Origin: RGIG5612 sp963591145
GTDB lineage: Bacteria; Bacillota; Clostridia; Lachnospirales; Lachnospiraceae
Length of the DNA: 46,649 bases
Direction: 5' to 3'
Assembly (NCBI GenBank): GCA_963591145.1
Contig: CAVARE010000071.1
Location: 1-46,649 of the forward strand
Under the pieces are notes generated by a model. The model worked only from the letters and a program-made list of their open reading frames with translations, searched no databases and had not been told where the DNA came from. Position numbers and translations under genes: made by a program. Below are positions 1 through 8,324 of the stretch, in pieces; position 1 is the stretch's first letter, and the number at the start of each line of letters is the position of its first letter.

Positions 1-286
1 CCTTTATCATTATTAAAATTCCTATCTCGCATATGCTGTCATGAAGTTTAACATATGGCATATTAGTGCGCAAGTCACATAACCCTGTTCCCTGTGCTGC
101 TAGACGTAAAAATGTTTCCTAAATCCTTATTATCTACGTTCTATTTTGTCAATTTTTCCTAATTTCATGCTGACTCGATGTCAAACACTCACCATAAACA
201 AAAGGATACAAACCCGGTAATGTGACTTAACCGTGCCTGTATCCTTATGCGGTTTCGTAATATCTCGTCCGTTTACTCAGTCATTT
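1..286. other. Intergenic region at the left edge
   Basis: No convincing gene is visible here. The stretch lies downstream of the minus-strand NlpC/P60 gene and presumably upstream of another minus-strand gene outside the window. It contains a hairpin listed separately, two minus-strand TTGACA hexamers (near positions 155 and 185) without a good partner -10, and a short minus-strand reading frame starting at 61 that runs off the window edge without a ribosome binding site. An inverted repeat built on CATATG (about 31-58) could fold on either strand. Confidence 0.4.
202..246 (-). terminator. Putative terminator of the NlpC/P60 gene
   Basis: The arms AAGGATACA and TGTATCCTT (202-210 and 238-246) pair perfectly over 9 bp. 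A CGGT/ACCG pair sits inside the loop. On the minus strand the stem is followed by TTGTTTATGG, a weak U-tract. It lies 41 bases after the stop codon of the minus-strand gene ending at 287, which fits a terminator, though the long loop and poor U-tract make this moderate. Confidence 0.5.
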
Positions 287-1537
287 TTAATATACTACTC
301 TGACATACGCGGTAGGTGTCTTGTACCACATAGTACTTATCTTCGTACCGTCTGCTGGATTAGAGCAATGGATTATTGTATCGTCACCTGCGTATATCGC
401 AACATGTCCACCGTAATCATATACCACAATATCTCCTGGCATAAGCTGATCATAGCTTATCATAGTTCCTACATATCCATACTGATATGCATCGGACCAT
501 GTCGGAACATATATACCGAAGGTTCCGTATATCAGATTCGTAAATCCCGAGCAATCCGTTCCCTCGGTCAACGAATTAACATAATATCCCAGTTCCTCAT
601 CATATCTATCTGCGGCATCAACATAAGGAGTTACCCCAACCCACTGATATGCGTAATTAACAATCTGTGACGCCAGTCCTGCATTATATGAAACATCATC
701 ATATGCCTGTTCTTCAGTAGTTTCTTCCTCGTATGCTATGGTCTCTTCTTCATATGCTGTAGTTTCTTCCTCGTGTGCTATGGTCTCTTCTTCATATGCT
801 GTAGTTTCTTCCTCGTATGTCGTGGTATCCTCTTCATACGCTGTAGTTTCTTCCTCATATGTCGTGGTATCCTCTTCATACGCTGTAGTTTCTTCCTCGT
901 ATGTCGTGGTATCCTCTTCATATGCTGTAGTTTCTTCCTCGTATGTCGTGGTCACTTCTTCATAAGCTGCAGTCTCTTCCTCGTATGTCGCAGTCACTTC
1001 TTCATAAGCTGCAGTCTCTTCCTCATATATCGCAGTATCCTCTTCATACACTACAGTTTCTTCTTCGTATGTCGCAAGACGCATCTCTTCATAAGCTACA
1101 GTCTCTTCCTCACATACTATATTCTCTTCCGTATACTGCGTTGTTGCTTTCTGCTCTTCAACAGTATTGTCAACTACAATGAGTTCATCTTGAGATTGTT
1201 CTATAGTCTTATCAACGACCTTACTGTCAACAACCTCCAGCTCTGCAGCCAGTTTGCTATTCTCACTTGCATACTGCACATCGCTAACATTCTCAGTACT
1301 TACTATCTTGCTTTCATTCAGAGAGTCTTCACCACTTAAATCACGTGCGTCCAGTGACTTTGAATTAACAGCGTTTCCCTCATCTCCAGTCTCCAGGATT
1401 ACTAACTGCTTCTGATTCGATTCTTTGTTATTTGCCGCAAATGACTTTACAGAAAATACTGATATACCCACCAAGGCAACTACCGTTAAAGTTGTAGCAA
1501 CAACGATTTTGGTTGATCCGCTATCTCTTCTTTTCAC
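287..1537 (-). CDS. Secreted NlpC/P60 peptidoglycan endopeptidase with YEEETTA heptad repeats
   Basis: This 416-residue exported protein is predicted to cleave peptide stems of peptidoglycan outside the membrane. An N-terminal basic stretch and hydrophobic segment (about residues 10-33, ending near SFA-A) forms a signal peptide. Residues about 157-275 are 17 tandem heptads of the form YEEETTA / YEEDTTT, very acidic and Thr-rich, probably an extended spacer. The C-terminal ~125 residues are an NlpC/P60 domain with the catalytic Cys329 in TDCSGF, His378 in GGHVAIY and a third polar His390 in IIHC. The start is a GTG preceded by AAGGAGG at good spacing. Unlike its neighbours it has no CW-binding repeats, so how it is retained at the wall is unclear. 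Its catalytic domain is very similar to that of the next gene (ends at 1729), suggesting duplication. The family assignment is firm; the substrate bond is inferred. Confidence 0.9.
   Translation of the reverse strand: MKRRDSGSTKIVVATTLTVVALVGISVFSVKSFAANNKESNQKQLVILETGDEGNAVNSKSLDARDLSGEDSLNESKIVSTENVSDVQYASENSKLAAELEVVDSKVVDKTIEQSQDELIVVDNTVEEQKATTQYTEENIVCEEETVAYEEMRLATYEEETVVYEEDTAIYEEETAAYEEVTATYEEETAAYEEVTTTYEEETTAYEEDTTTYEEETTAYEEDTTTYEEETTAYEEDTTTYEEETTAYEEETIAHEEETTAYEEETIAYEEETTEEQAYDDVSYNAGLASQIVNYAYQWVGVTPYVDAADRYDEELGYYVNSLTEGTDCSGFTNLIYGTFGIYVPTWSDAYQYGYVGTMISYDQLMPGDIVVYDYGGHVAIYAGDDTIIHCSNPADGTKISTMWYKTPTAYVRVVY
713..1069 (-). repeat. Heptad-coding tandem repeat (21-nt unit, 42-nt higher-order unit)
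   Basis: Seventeen consecutive 21-nt units encode YEEETTA-type heptads inside the NlpC/P60 gene. In the middle (about 818-943) the units alternate YEEETTA / YEEDTTT to give a 42-nt higher-order repeat in three nearly identical copies. Unit length is a multiple of three, so copy-number change would keep the frame. Confidence 0.9.
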
Positions 1538-1593
1538 TTCAATCCTCCTTTTCTCACAAACCTTTCTTATAAGATTTACTCGAACCCGGGCGT

Positions 1594-1621
1594 ACTATAT
1601 CACAAAATGTAACAATTTGCA
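1594..1621 (-). promoter_or_regulatory. Candidate extended -10 promoter for the NlpC/P60 gene
   Basis: On the minus strand TGATATAGT gives an extended -10 (TATAGT at 1594-1599) with a poor -35 (TGCAAA, 16-nt spacer). Several A-tracts lie directly upstream (1622-1690), resembling an UP element. The distance to the GTG start is about 57 bases. Confidence 0.4.
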
Positions 1622-1728
1622 CGTTTTTTTTACTTTTTTTTAACATATTTCGTTTTTTTGTAATATTTGCTACATTTTTTTCATTTTTTTAAGATATTTA
1701 GTCTTTGCACTCAAACATTAGCTGTAAC

Positions 1729-3933
1729 CTAAAATACTACTCTTACATATCTTGTTGGTGTTGAATACCACATATTACCAATTATCGTTCCAGCTGTCGG
1801 ATTAGCGCAATGTATGATTGTATCATTTCCGGCATAGATAGCAACATGCCCACCATTTCTATATACAATTATATCTCCCGGCAGCAGCTGATCGTAGGTA
1901 ATTGATGTACCTACGCTTGTCTGATATGCGTCAGAACCCGTAGGAACATAAATCCCAAATGTTTTATAGATCAGGTATGTAAATCCAGAGCAATCCGTTC
2001 CCTCCGTAAGAGAATTTTTATATCCTGCTTCCGTCCAGCGATCTGCCGCTTCCACATAAGGCGTTACACCAACCCATTGACGGGCATAAGCAACTATTTT
2101 CTCCCCTAATGCTGCATTGGAATCAATATCAACCATTTCAGCCTCCCATAGGATAATAACTCCGTCTGCATCCGTAGTGTATGTAACTCCCAGATATGTA
2201 AATGTTCCTGTCTGCAACATTCCTCTTGTACTATCGTTACTGCTGTTGTCGAAATAATATTTTTTGTCACCAAGTGTAAGAAAGCCTACATGCATAGCTC
2301 CATTCGAATCAAAATAGTATTTGCCCTGATATGATCCGCTCGTTACCTCTACCCAGCCCACAGCCATCCTTCCTGAAGACTTGAAATAATACTGTGTGTC
2401 GTTGATTGTCTTCCAGTTTGTTGCCATTTGTCCTGAAGAATCAAAATAATACCAAATTTCGATTCCGTCTGCAGTACCTCGATATAGCCAGCCTGTTGTC
2501 ATGGTTCCACTACCATTGAAGAAATACCAGCTGCCGTTAATTAATTTCCAGCCTGTTGCCATTGACCCGCCCGGATTCAGATAATACCAACTGCCATTGA
2601 TCTTATCCCAACCGGTATCCATTCTTCCGGAAGAATTCAGATAATACCAACTACCGCCTATTTTAGCCCAGCCGGTTGTCATAGCTCCACTTGAATCCAT
2701 GTAATACCAGATGTCATTTTCATTTTCCTGACCTCTGTATAGCCAGCCTGTTGCCATGGTTCCATTGCTATAGAAGAAATACCAGCTGCCATTGATCTCC
2801 TGCCAGCCCGATACCATAGCCCCACTTGAACTCATATAATACCAACTGCCGTTGATTTTCTGCCAGTCCGATACCATGACCCCACTTGAATTCATATAAT
2901 ACCAACTGCCATTGATTTTCTGCCAGCCGTAGGCCATTCTGCCAGATGAATTAAAATAATACCAGTTGCCATTGATCAATCGCCATCCTGTTATCATACA
3001 ACCTGTTTGATTGAAATAATACCAGATTGCACGACCATTATTATCTGTGCCTCTGTGCAACCAACCTGTTACCATGGTTCCATCATTATTGTAGAAAAAC
3101 CATGTTCCATTTGCATTATACCAACCAGTATGTTTCTGCAGCGTTGGTACAACCTCTTGCTCTACAATGACATCACCACATACCGAACAATGAGACCCTT
3201 CTGTAAGCCCCGTGCTTGTTTCTGTTGCTACAACTTTAGGATCTGTTACTATTGTGTGATTATGAGGAACCACCCTCAGCCAAATATAATATGTCTCACC
3301 GAGAAACTTTTCATATATGACCATTTCTGATGAAACCACCCTGTTTCGGCAGTATTCAGGATATGAACCAAACCTTGCGTACAGTTCATCCTTGTTTCCT
3401 ACAAATGTGGTTCCGTCTGCCAACTTGACAGTATATGTCAGGTTGTATGCTCCGGCCGCTTCGTCATAATCATCATACATGCGACTGGTGAAAAATTCTT
3501 CTTCATATTTTGTATAATAATCTTCAATATTCTTATTGGAGACAGTAACTGTGATTGTGGTTCTGGCTTGAGCATTTAATATTTCCTCGTGAATCTCCTC
3601 TGTTTCTGACTCAGCAATACGCTGCTCCTCGCCCGTTGACTGTTCCTGTTCTTCTTCACATACTGTCGTCACAGGCTCTGTTTCTGTGTCTGTCTGTGTC
3701 TCAATTTCTTCCTCAGAAAGATCCTCAACTTCAAACACAACCTGTGTTTCAGGTTCTGTCTGAATCTGCGACATCTCTATATCTGTGTCATCTGTATATT
3801 CATATTCCGCCGTATATGAAATAATTTCATCCGTCAACGGCTCCTCATATGCAATCTCATCAGCGGCAGCTATGCCCATATTCATACATGCCGCTATGCA
3901 TGTCATTAAAATAATCGCTGATACTTTTTTCAT
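1729..3933 (-). CDS. Secreted cell-wall-binding NlpC/P60 endopeptidase
   Basis: This 734-residue protein combines a wall-binding region with a peptidoglycan endopeptidase. Visible in order are a signal peptide (1-24, AAA-DE), a Glu/Thr-rich linker (25-120), a conserved domain of unknown function (about 125-225, with YYTKY and YARFG), a C249-x2-C252 module (TEGSHCSVCG), about a dozen tandem CW-binding repeats (about 270-590, GWxxINGSWYY pattern) and an NlpC/P60 domain (about 605-734). Catalytic Cys648 is in TDCSGF, His696 in GGHVAIY and His708 in IIHC. The gene lies 35 bases downstream of a glycosyltransferase on the same strand and could be co-transcribed with it. The ligand of the repeats (choline in pneumococcal relatives) cannot be judged here. 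The domain assignment is firm. Confidence 0.92.
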   Translation of the reverse strand: MKKVSAIILMTCIAACMNMGIAAADEIAYEEPLTDEIISYTAEYEYTDDTDIEMSQIQTEPETQVVFEVEDLSEEEIETQTDTETEPVTTVCEEEQEQSTGEEQRIAESETEEIHEEILNAQARTTITVTVSNKNIEDYYTKYEEEFFTSRMYDDYDEAAGAYNLTYTVKLADGTTFVGNKDELYARFGSYPEYCRNRVVSSEMVIYEKFLGETYYIWLRVVPHNHTIVTDPKVVATETSTGLTEGSHCSVCGDVIVEQEVVPTLQKHTGWYNANGTWFFYNNDGTMVTGWLHRGTDNNGRAIWYYFNQTGCMITGWRLINGNWYYFNSSGRMAYGWQKINGSWYYMNSSGVMVSDWQKINGSWYYMSSSGAMVSGWQEINGSWYFFYSNGTMATGWLYRGQENENDIWYYMDSSGAMTTGWAKIGGSWYYLNSSGRMDTGWDKINGSWYYLNPGGSMATGWKLINGSWYFFNGSGTMTTGWLYRGTADGIEIWYYFDSSGQMATNWKTINDTQYYFKSSGRMAVGWVEVTSGSYQGKYYFDSNGAMHVGFLTLGDKKYYFDNSSNDSTRGMLQTGTFTYLGVTYTTDADGVIILWEAEMVDIDSNAALGEKIVAYARQWVGVTPYVEAADRWTEAGYKNSLTEGTDCSGFTYLIYKTFGIYVPTGSDAYQTSVGTSITYDQLLPGDIIVYRNGGHVAIYAGNDTIIHCANPTAGTIIGNMWYSTPTRYVRVVF

Positions 3934-3968
3934 AATAATTCTTACCGTTATAGCGCCTATTGCTGCAG

Positions 3969-5426
3969 TTATCGGTTAGCCTTCAGTCTGGCAAATTCTT
4001 TTATATTCCTGGACTTTACATTGGAAATAAGCTTTCCCTCGGCATAGGCTAAATGTTTGGATTTTAATCTGATCGGAACCAACATCAACTTCATATATGC
4101 TGACCTTGGCTTTACCTTTTTCAGTGCTTCTCTTACTGTTTCTCTATTTATTATATCCTTTATCTCGTCCATCTTCTGGGCGTCTGTCAATGTACATTTT
4201 GGGTTAGTTATATTCTCTATACATCCGATTATTCGTTCAAGATATCGTCTTGATATAACTTCCTGCGCTTCAATAGACGGGAAATTTGCCGTCGGTATAG
4301 GAGTAGGATTTTCTCCCAGGAAATTAAATGAAACTGCTGTATCCTTATTCATATTCTGTCCAGCAGACTGTTCAGAAGTCGATATTGACTGTGCTGGCGT
4401 AAGATCCGAATCCAGCTGTTTATTCTGTTCTGCAGCATCCGATGCAGATACCGTATCATTTGCTGTATCTGGCTGCATCTTCTGCTCATCTGCGGTCAGG
4501 AGCAACGAATTCTTTCCTGCTGCAACAAGTTGATCCATAAGCTTTTGCTGCATTTCACTGCGCCATCCATCATACAGATCCAACAACCACTTGTGTTCTT
4601 CTTCTCTTCTTGACAACAATTCCGGATTGTATTTTTCTGATTCTGAGTCGTATCGTTTGCGCATAAAATGATAATAAGCATTATCTGTCACTGTCACACG
4701 TTCTATTTTCTTAATAACCTCAAGGTTAAATGGAAAATCATCCCAATGAACCTCGGGAAATCTGATGTCGTTATCCTTTATATAGCTTGCCAGATACAAC
4801 TTGTTCCATGGTGTATATAAAAGGTTTCTGTCAAGCAACTGATGGGCATGTTCTCTGAATTCTGTTCCCGAACCATATACAACAGACGGCACGGACTGCT
4901 TCTGAATATAATATTCCATGTCTGTATAATATGTTTCTATATAATACCCGGCGATAACCATTTGTGCGCACTTGTCTTCCGGCACTATTGCCTTGTATTC
5001 AGCCGCACATGGAAACGGCTTTCCAATAGACGAAATATCCCTGCCTACGTTATTGACCGGCTTACCTGCCCATGCATCAAGAAAATAATTTTCTGCCAGA
5101 CTAACCATCTCATAAAGCATTGACGGAATCGCCCAATCATCAGCATCCATAAAATATAAATATTTACCGGATGCCTTCTCCACAGCTGTATTTCTGGCAG
5201 CTGCTGCCCCCTTGTTTTCCTGATGCAGCACAGTAATTCTCTCATCGGCTGCTGCCTGTTCATCGCACAACGTACCAGACATATCTGTAGATCCATCATC
5301 AACCAAAATAAGTTCCCAGTCCGTAAGTGTCTGAGCACATATACTCTCTATGGCCTTGCATACATAATCTTCTACATTGTATACAGGCATGATAACAGTC
5401 ACAATCGGTTTTTCCATAGTAATCAT
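3969..5426 (-). CDS. Family 2 glycosyltransferase with a low-complexity insertion
   Basis: This 485-residue cytoplasmic enzyme belongs to the GT-A fold, family 2 transferases that add sugars to cell-surface polymers. The N-terminus shows the typical VIMPVYN start, the nucleotide-binding VDDGSTD and the metal-binding DADD motif. After the catalytic part, residues about 315-385 form a Gln/Ser/Thr/Asp-rich stretch unlike normal GT2 sequence, followed by a basic C-terminal region (about 395-485). No transmembrane segment is evident. The ATG at 5426 has AAGGA at correct spacing. It is divergent from the plus-strand wall protein at 5689 and upstream of the NlpC/P60 gene ending at 1729. The sugar and acceptor cannot be read from the sequence. 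Confidence 0.85.
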   Translation of the reverse strand: MITMEKPIVTVIMPVYNVEDYVCKAIESICAQTLTDWELILVDDGSTDMSGTLCDEQAAADERITVLHQENKGAAAARNTAVEKASGKYLYFMDADDWAIPSMLYEMVSLAENYFLDAWAGKPVNNVGRDISSIGKPFPCAAEYKAIVPEDKCAQMVIAGYYIETYYTDMEYYIQKQSVPSVVYGSGTEFREHAHQLLDRNLLYTPWNKLYLASYIKDNDIRFPEVHWDDFPFNLEVIKKIERVTVTDNAYYHFMRKRYDSESEKYNPELLSRREEEHKWLLDLYDGWRSEMQQKLMDQLVAAGKNSLLLTADEQKMQPDTANDTVSASDAAEQNKQLDSDLTPAQSISTSEQSAGQNMNKDTAVSFNFLGENPTPIPTANFPSIEAQEVISRRYLERIIGCIENITNPKCTLTDAQKMDEIKDIINRETVREALKKVKPRSAYMKLMLVPIRLKSKHLAYAEGKLISNVKSRNIKEFARLKANR

Positions 5427-5452
5427 TACTTTTCCTTCGTTTTAATTCATTG

Positions 5453-5481
5453 ATTTTAACAGTTTGATGTATTTTTGTAAA
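5453..5481 (-). promoter_or_regulatory. Candidate sigma-A promoter for the glycosyltransferase
   Basis: On the minus strand TTTACA (5476-5481) and TAAAAT (5453-5458) are separated by 17 nt, placing transcription start about 20 bases before the ATG at 5426. Confidence 0.5.
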
Positions 5482-5601
5482 TGTTTAGCAACTATTTCGC
5501 AGATGCTTTGTAAGAAATTTGAAATTTTTTTGCAGTATTTTCCATATTAGCTGTCAGCTTGCAATTATCTATATACAGTTTTCTATATAGCTCCAACTTT
5601 A

Positions 5602-5630
5602 TTGCGTTTAAAACTGCAATATGTTAAAAT
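5602..5630 (+). promoter_or_regulatory. Candidate sigma-A promoter for the 5689-11072 gene pair
   Basis: TTGCGT (5602-5607) and TAAAAT (5625-5630) are separated by 17 nt. The expected transcript has a ~50-nt leader ending in an AAGAAGG ribosome binding site before the ATG at 5689. The 262-bp region 5427-5688 thus holds divergent promoters and no gene. Confidence 0.5.
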
Positions 5631-5688
5631 TATTGTCACATTTTTGCAACAATTGGAAAATTATCCATCATAAAAGAAGGTCACATTC

Positions 5689-8298
5689 ATGAAAAAAATC
5701 TTTATTTCATTTTCTTTAATAGTGGCAATATCTGTTTCAAGCATATTTACTGCTTTTGCAGACACTCAGGAAGACTCTGAGTTAAATGTAACCGATAATT
5801 ATGAATATCCTCTTGAAAGTTCAATCAGCGAATATTCGGATCTTGACTATGATATATCAGCTGATACAAAAAGCGAAGAGACAACAGTATATATTGAAGA
5901 TGAGGCTGTTGCTTCAGAATCAGCCACTGGTATTGAAGATTCATCTGAAAGCTATAACGAAACTTCGACAGATACAAACAACTACGACTCCGATACAGAT
6001 AGTGACATCTCAGAAACCTCTGATTTCATTGTTGAAACTGAAACCGAAAATATCCAGGAAGACTCCCTGAACGATACCGTCAAGGTATCAAGGATTTCTG
6101 TTAAAGCGACCGATTCATATATCGAGAGCTACTATACAAAATACGGCAATGACTTCTTTCAGGAACGAATGTACGATAAGTATGACGAGACAGACAAGAC
6201 ATATAACCTTATATACACAATTTATATGTCTGATGGCTCTACTTTCGTTGGTGATAAGGAAGATCTGTATGCAAGATTTGGTGAATATCCAGAATATTCA
6301 GACAAAGCTGGCGATTATTCTGGTTCATCAGAATTAATAATTAATGAAAAATTCATGGGTACCACATATTTGATAAGGTTCAGACTTATCGAACACACTC
6401 ATACAGTCATTGTAGACCCGGCGGTGACTGCTACCGAAACATCTACTGGACTGACAGAAGGCTCTCATTGCTCTACCTGCGGTGAAGTTATTGTAAAGCA
6501 GGAGGTTATACCAACGCTGCAGAAACATACCGGTTGGTACAACGCAAACGGAACATGGTTTTATTATAATAGCGACGGCAATATTGTTACCGGTTGGCTC
6601 TATAGAGGACAGGAAAACGGAATTAACATCTGGTACTACTTTAATGAGTCCGGTGCCATGGTCACTGGATGGAAATATATAAACGGCTGTTGGTATTACT
6701 TTAATGGCTCTTCTGGTCGCATGGCCGTAGGATGGACGTATGTAAATGGTACATGGTATTACATGGGACCAAGCGGTGCAATGTACAGCGGATGGCAGAA
6801 AATCAATGGCTATTGGTATTACCTAAATTCATCAGGTGCTATGGCTACCGGATGGCAGTATATCAACAGCAAATGGTATTTCTTCAATAGCAACGGCGTT
6901 ATGACAGTGGGATGGCTTTACAGAGGAACTGATAATGGCAATGAAATCTGGTATTATTTTAATGACTCTGGCGCCATGGTTACCGGTTGGAAATACATAA
7001 ACGGCTGGTGGTATTTCTTTAATGGTTCATACGGCCGCATGTCCGTGGGATGGACGTATGTAAATGGTGTATGGTATTACATGGGGCCAAACGGTGCAAT
7101 GTACAGCGGATGGCAAAAGATCAATGGCTGCTGGTATTTCTTTAATAACTCTGGTGCCATGACTACTGGATGGCAAAAAATTAACGGTTCATGGTATTTC
7201 TTTCAATCCAGCGGACAGATGCAGATAGGTTGGCTGTACAGAAATGGCAATTGGTATTATTTTGACGGCTCCGGCATAATGCAGGCTCTTGCTTGGCTTA
7301 CATATAAAAATAACCAATACTATTTCGATAAATCTGGACGGATGGTTACGGCAGCCACTGAGATAGACGACAAAAAGTACAATTTCAATTCAGACGGCAC
7401 ATTAGTTACCGAAACCGGATGGACTACCATTAACGGAAATAAATATTACATTAATCCTGACGGTACTTTCGCAACAGGACTCAGAAAGATTGAAAATAGA
7501 GCTTATTACTTTGACTCCAACGGACAAATGTACATTGGTTGGAAGGTAATAAATGGTACTCAATATTATTTCAAGTCTGGCGGGGATATGGCGATCGGCT
7601 GGCTTCATACCGACGGAGACCGTGATGGAATTGATGAATGGTATTATTTTGACGGCGACGGCTCTATGCATGTCGGTTTTTTGGAATTGAATGATTCCGA
7701 ATACTACTTAGATGCAACCTCAAATGATACATATAGAGGTATTTTAAAGATTGGTACATTCACAGTTAATGGTATCACGTATGTAACAGACTCTGAAGGT
7801 GCCATTACCAGTAAATCCGATCAGGACAGTTCCTTATCAGATGATCAAATTGCAATAATAGAGGCAGCGCTTTCTACTCCTACTACAGCAGCAGGATACT
7901 GTGCTGCATGGGTGGACATTGTATTGCAAAATGCAGGATTTAGTTCCTATCTTTCATATTTGCGTCCGACCAAGTATGCTTATGCTCATGAAAGTGGTCT
8001 TATTACATCTGAGGAATACGCATACGACACCGCTTTTAATGCCAATGATTATTGGGCATATGTTTGCTACAGTTCAAATGAGGACGATCTCGAACCGGGA
8101 ATGATCATAGCAACAAGAAGCACTTACACGACCCTGGGTAAACAATTCGGTCATGTGGGAATTTATCTTGGCGACGGCAAGGTTATATCCAGCGTAGGAC
8201 ATATAGAAATTCTTTCACTTAGTGAGTGGAATACCTGTTATAATAACACTTCTTACGGAAGTACAATAAAATGGGGATTTATACCAGCTATGAGATAA
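5689..8298 (+). CDS. Secreted cell-wall-binding protein with CHAP/NlpC-like amidase domain
   Basis: This 869-residue exported protein has a signal peptide (1-24, AFA-DT), an acidic Ser/Thr-rich linker (25-130), the same domain of unknown function as the 1729-3933 protein (about 140-235), a C261-x2-C264 module (TEGSHCSTCG), some 18 CW-binding repeats (about 275-700) and a C-terminal cysteine-peptidase-like domain. In that domain Cys738 sits in GYCAAWV and His822 in FGHVGIYLGDG, with a second His838 in VGHIEI. This pattern resembles CHAP / NlpC-P60 hydrolases but is more diverged than in the neighbours (no DCSG box). The role is probably peptidoglycan amidase or endopeptidase. It is followed after 26 bases by another wall protein with its own AGGAGG, so the two form an operon. 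Confidence 0.85.
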   Translation: MKKIFISFSLIVAISVSSIFTAFADTQEDSELNVTDNYEYPLESSISEYSDLDYDISADTKSEETTVYIEDEAVASESATGIEDSSESYNETSTDTNNYDSDTDSDISETSDFIVETETENIQEDSLNDTVKVSRISVKATDSYIESYYTKYGNDFFQERMYDKYDETDKTYNLIYTIYMSDGSTFVGDKEDLYARFGEYPEYSDKAGDYSGSSELIINEKFMGTTYLIRFRLIEHTHTVIVDPAVTATETSTGLTEGSHCSTCGEVIVKQEVIPTLQKHTGWYNANGTWFYYNSDGNIVTGWLYRGQENGINIWYYFNESGAMVTGWKYINGCWYYFNGSSGRMAVGWTYVNGTWYYMGPSGAMYSGWQKINGYWYYLNSSGAMATGWQYINSKWYFFNSNGVMTVGWLYRGTDNGNEIWYYFNDSGAMVTGWKYINGWWYFFNGSYGRMSVGWTYVNGVWYYMGPNGAMYSGWQKINGCWYFFNNSGAMTTGWQKINGSWYFFQSSGQMQIGWLYRNGNWYYFDGSGIMQALAWLTYKNNQYYFDKSGRMVTAATEIDDKKYNFNSDGTLVTETGWTTINGNKYYINPDGTFATGLRKIENRAYYFDSNGQMYIGWKVINGTQYYFKSGGDMAIGWLHTDGDRDGIDEWYYFDGDGSMHVGFLELNDSEYYLDATSNDTYRGILKIGTFTVNGITYVTDSEGAITSKSDQDSSLSDDQIAIIEAALSTPTTAAGYCAAWVDIVLQNAGFSSYLSYLRPTKYAYAHESGLITSEEYAYDTAFNANDYWAYVCYSSNEDDLEPGMIIATRSTYTTLGKQFGHVGIYLGDGKVISSVGHIEILSLSEWNTCYNNTSYGSTIKWGFIPAMR

Positions 8299-8324
8299 AA
8301 GATTAACTATAGGAGGTTTGCTTC

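Noticed and set aside
738..965. Plus-strand open frame rich in SSSYAVV repeats
   Set aside because: It is the antisense of the YEEETTA repeat; the repeat unit is a multiple of three and keeps other frames open. No ribosome binding site or sensible product.
713..1069. CRISPR-like periodic repeats
   Set aside because: The repeats are contiguous without spacers and encode protein heptads; no cas genes are present.
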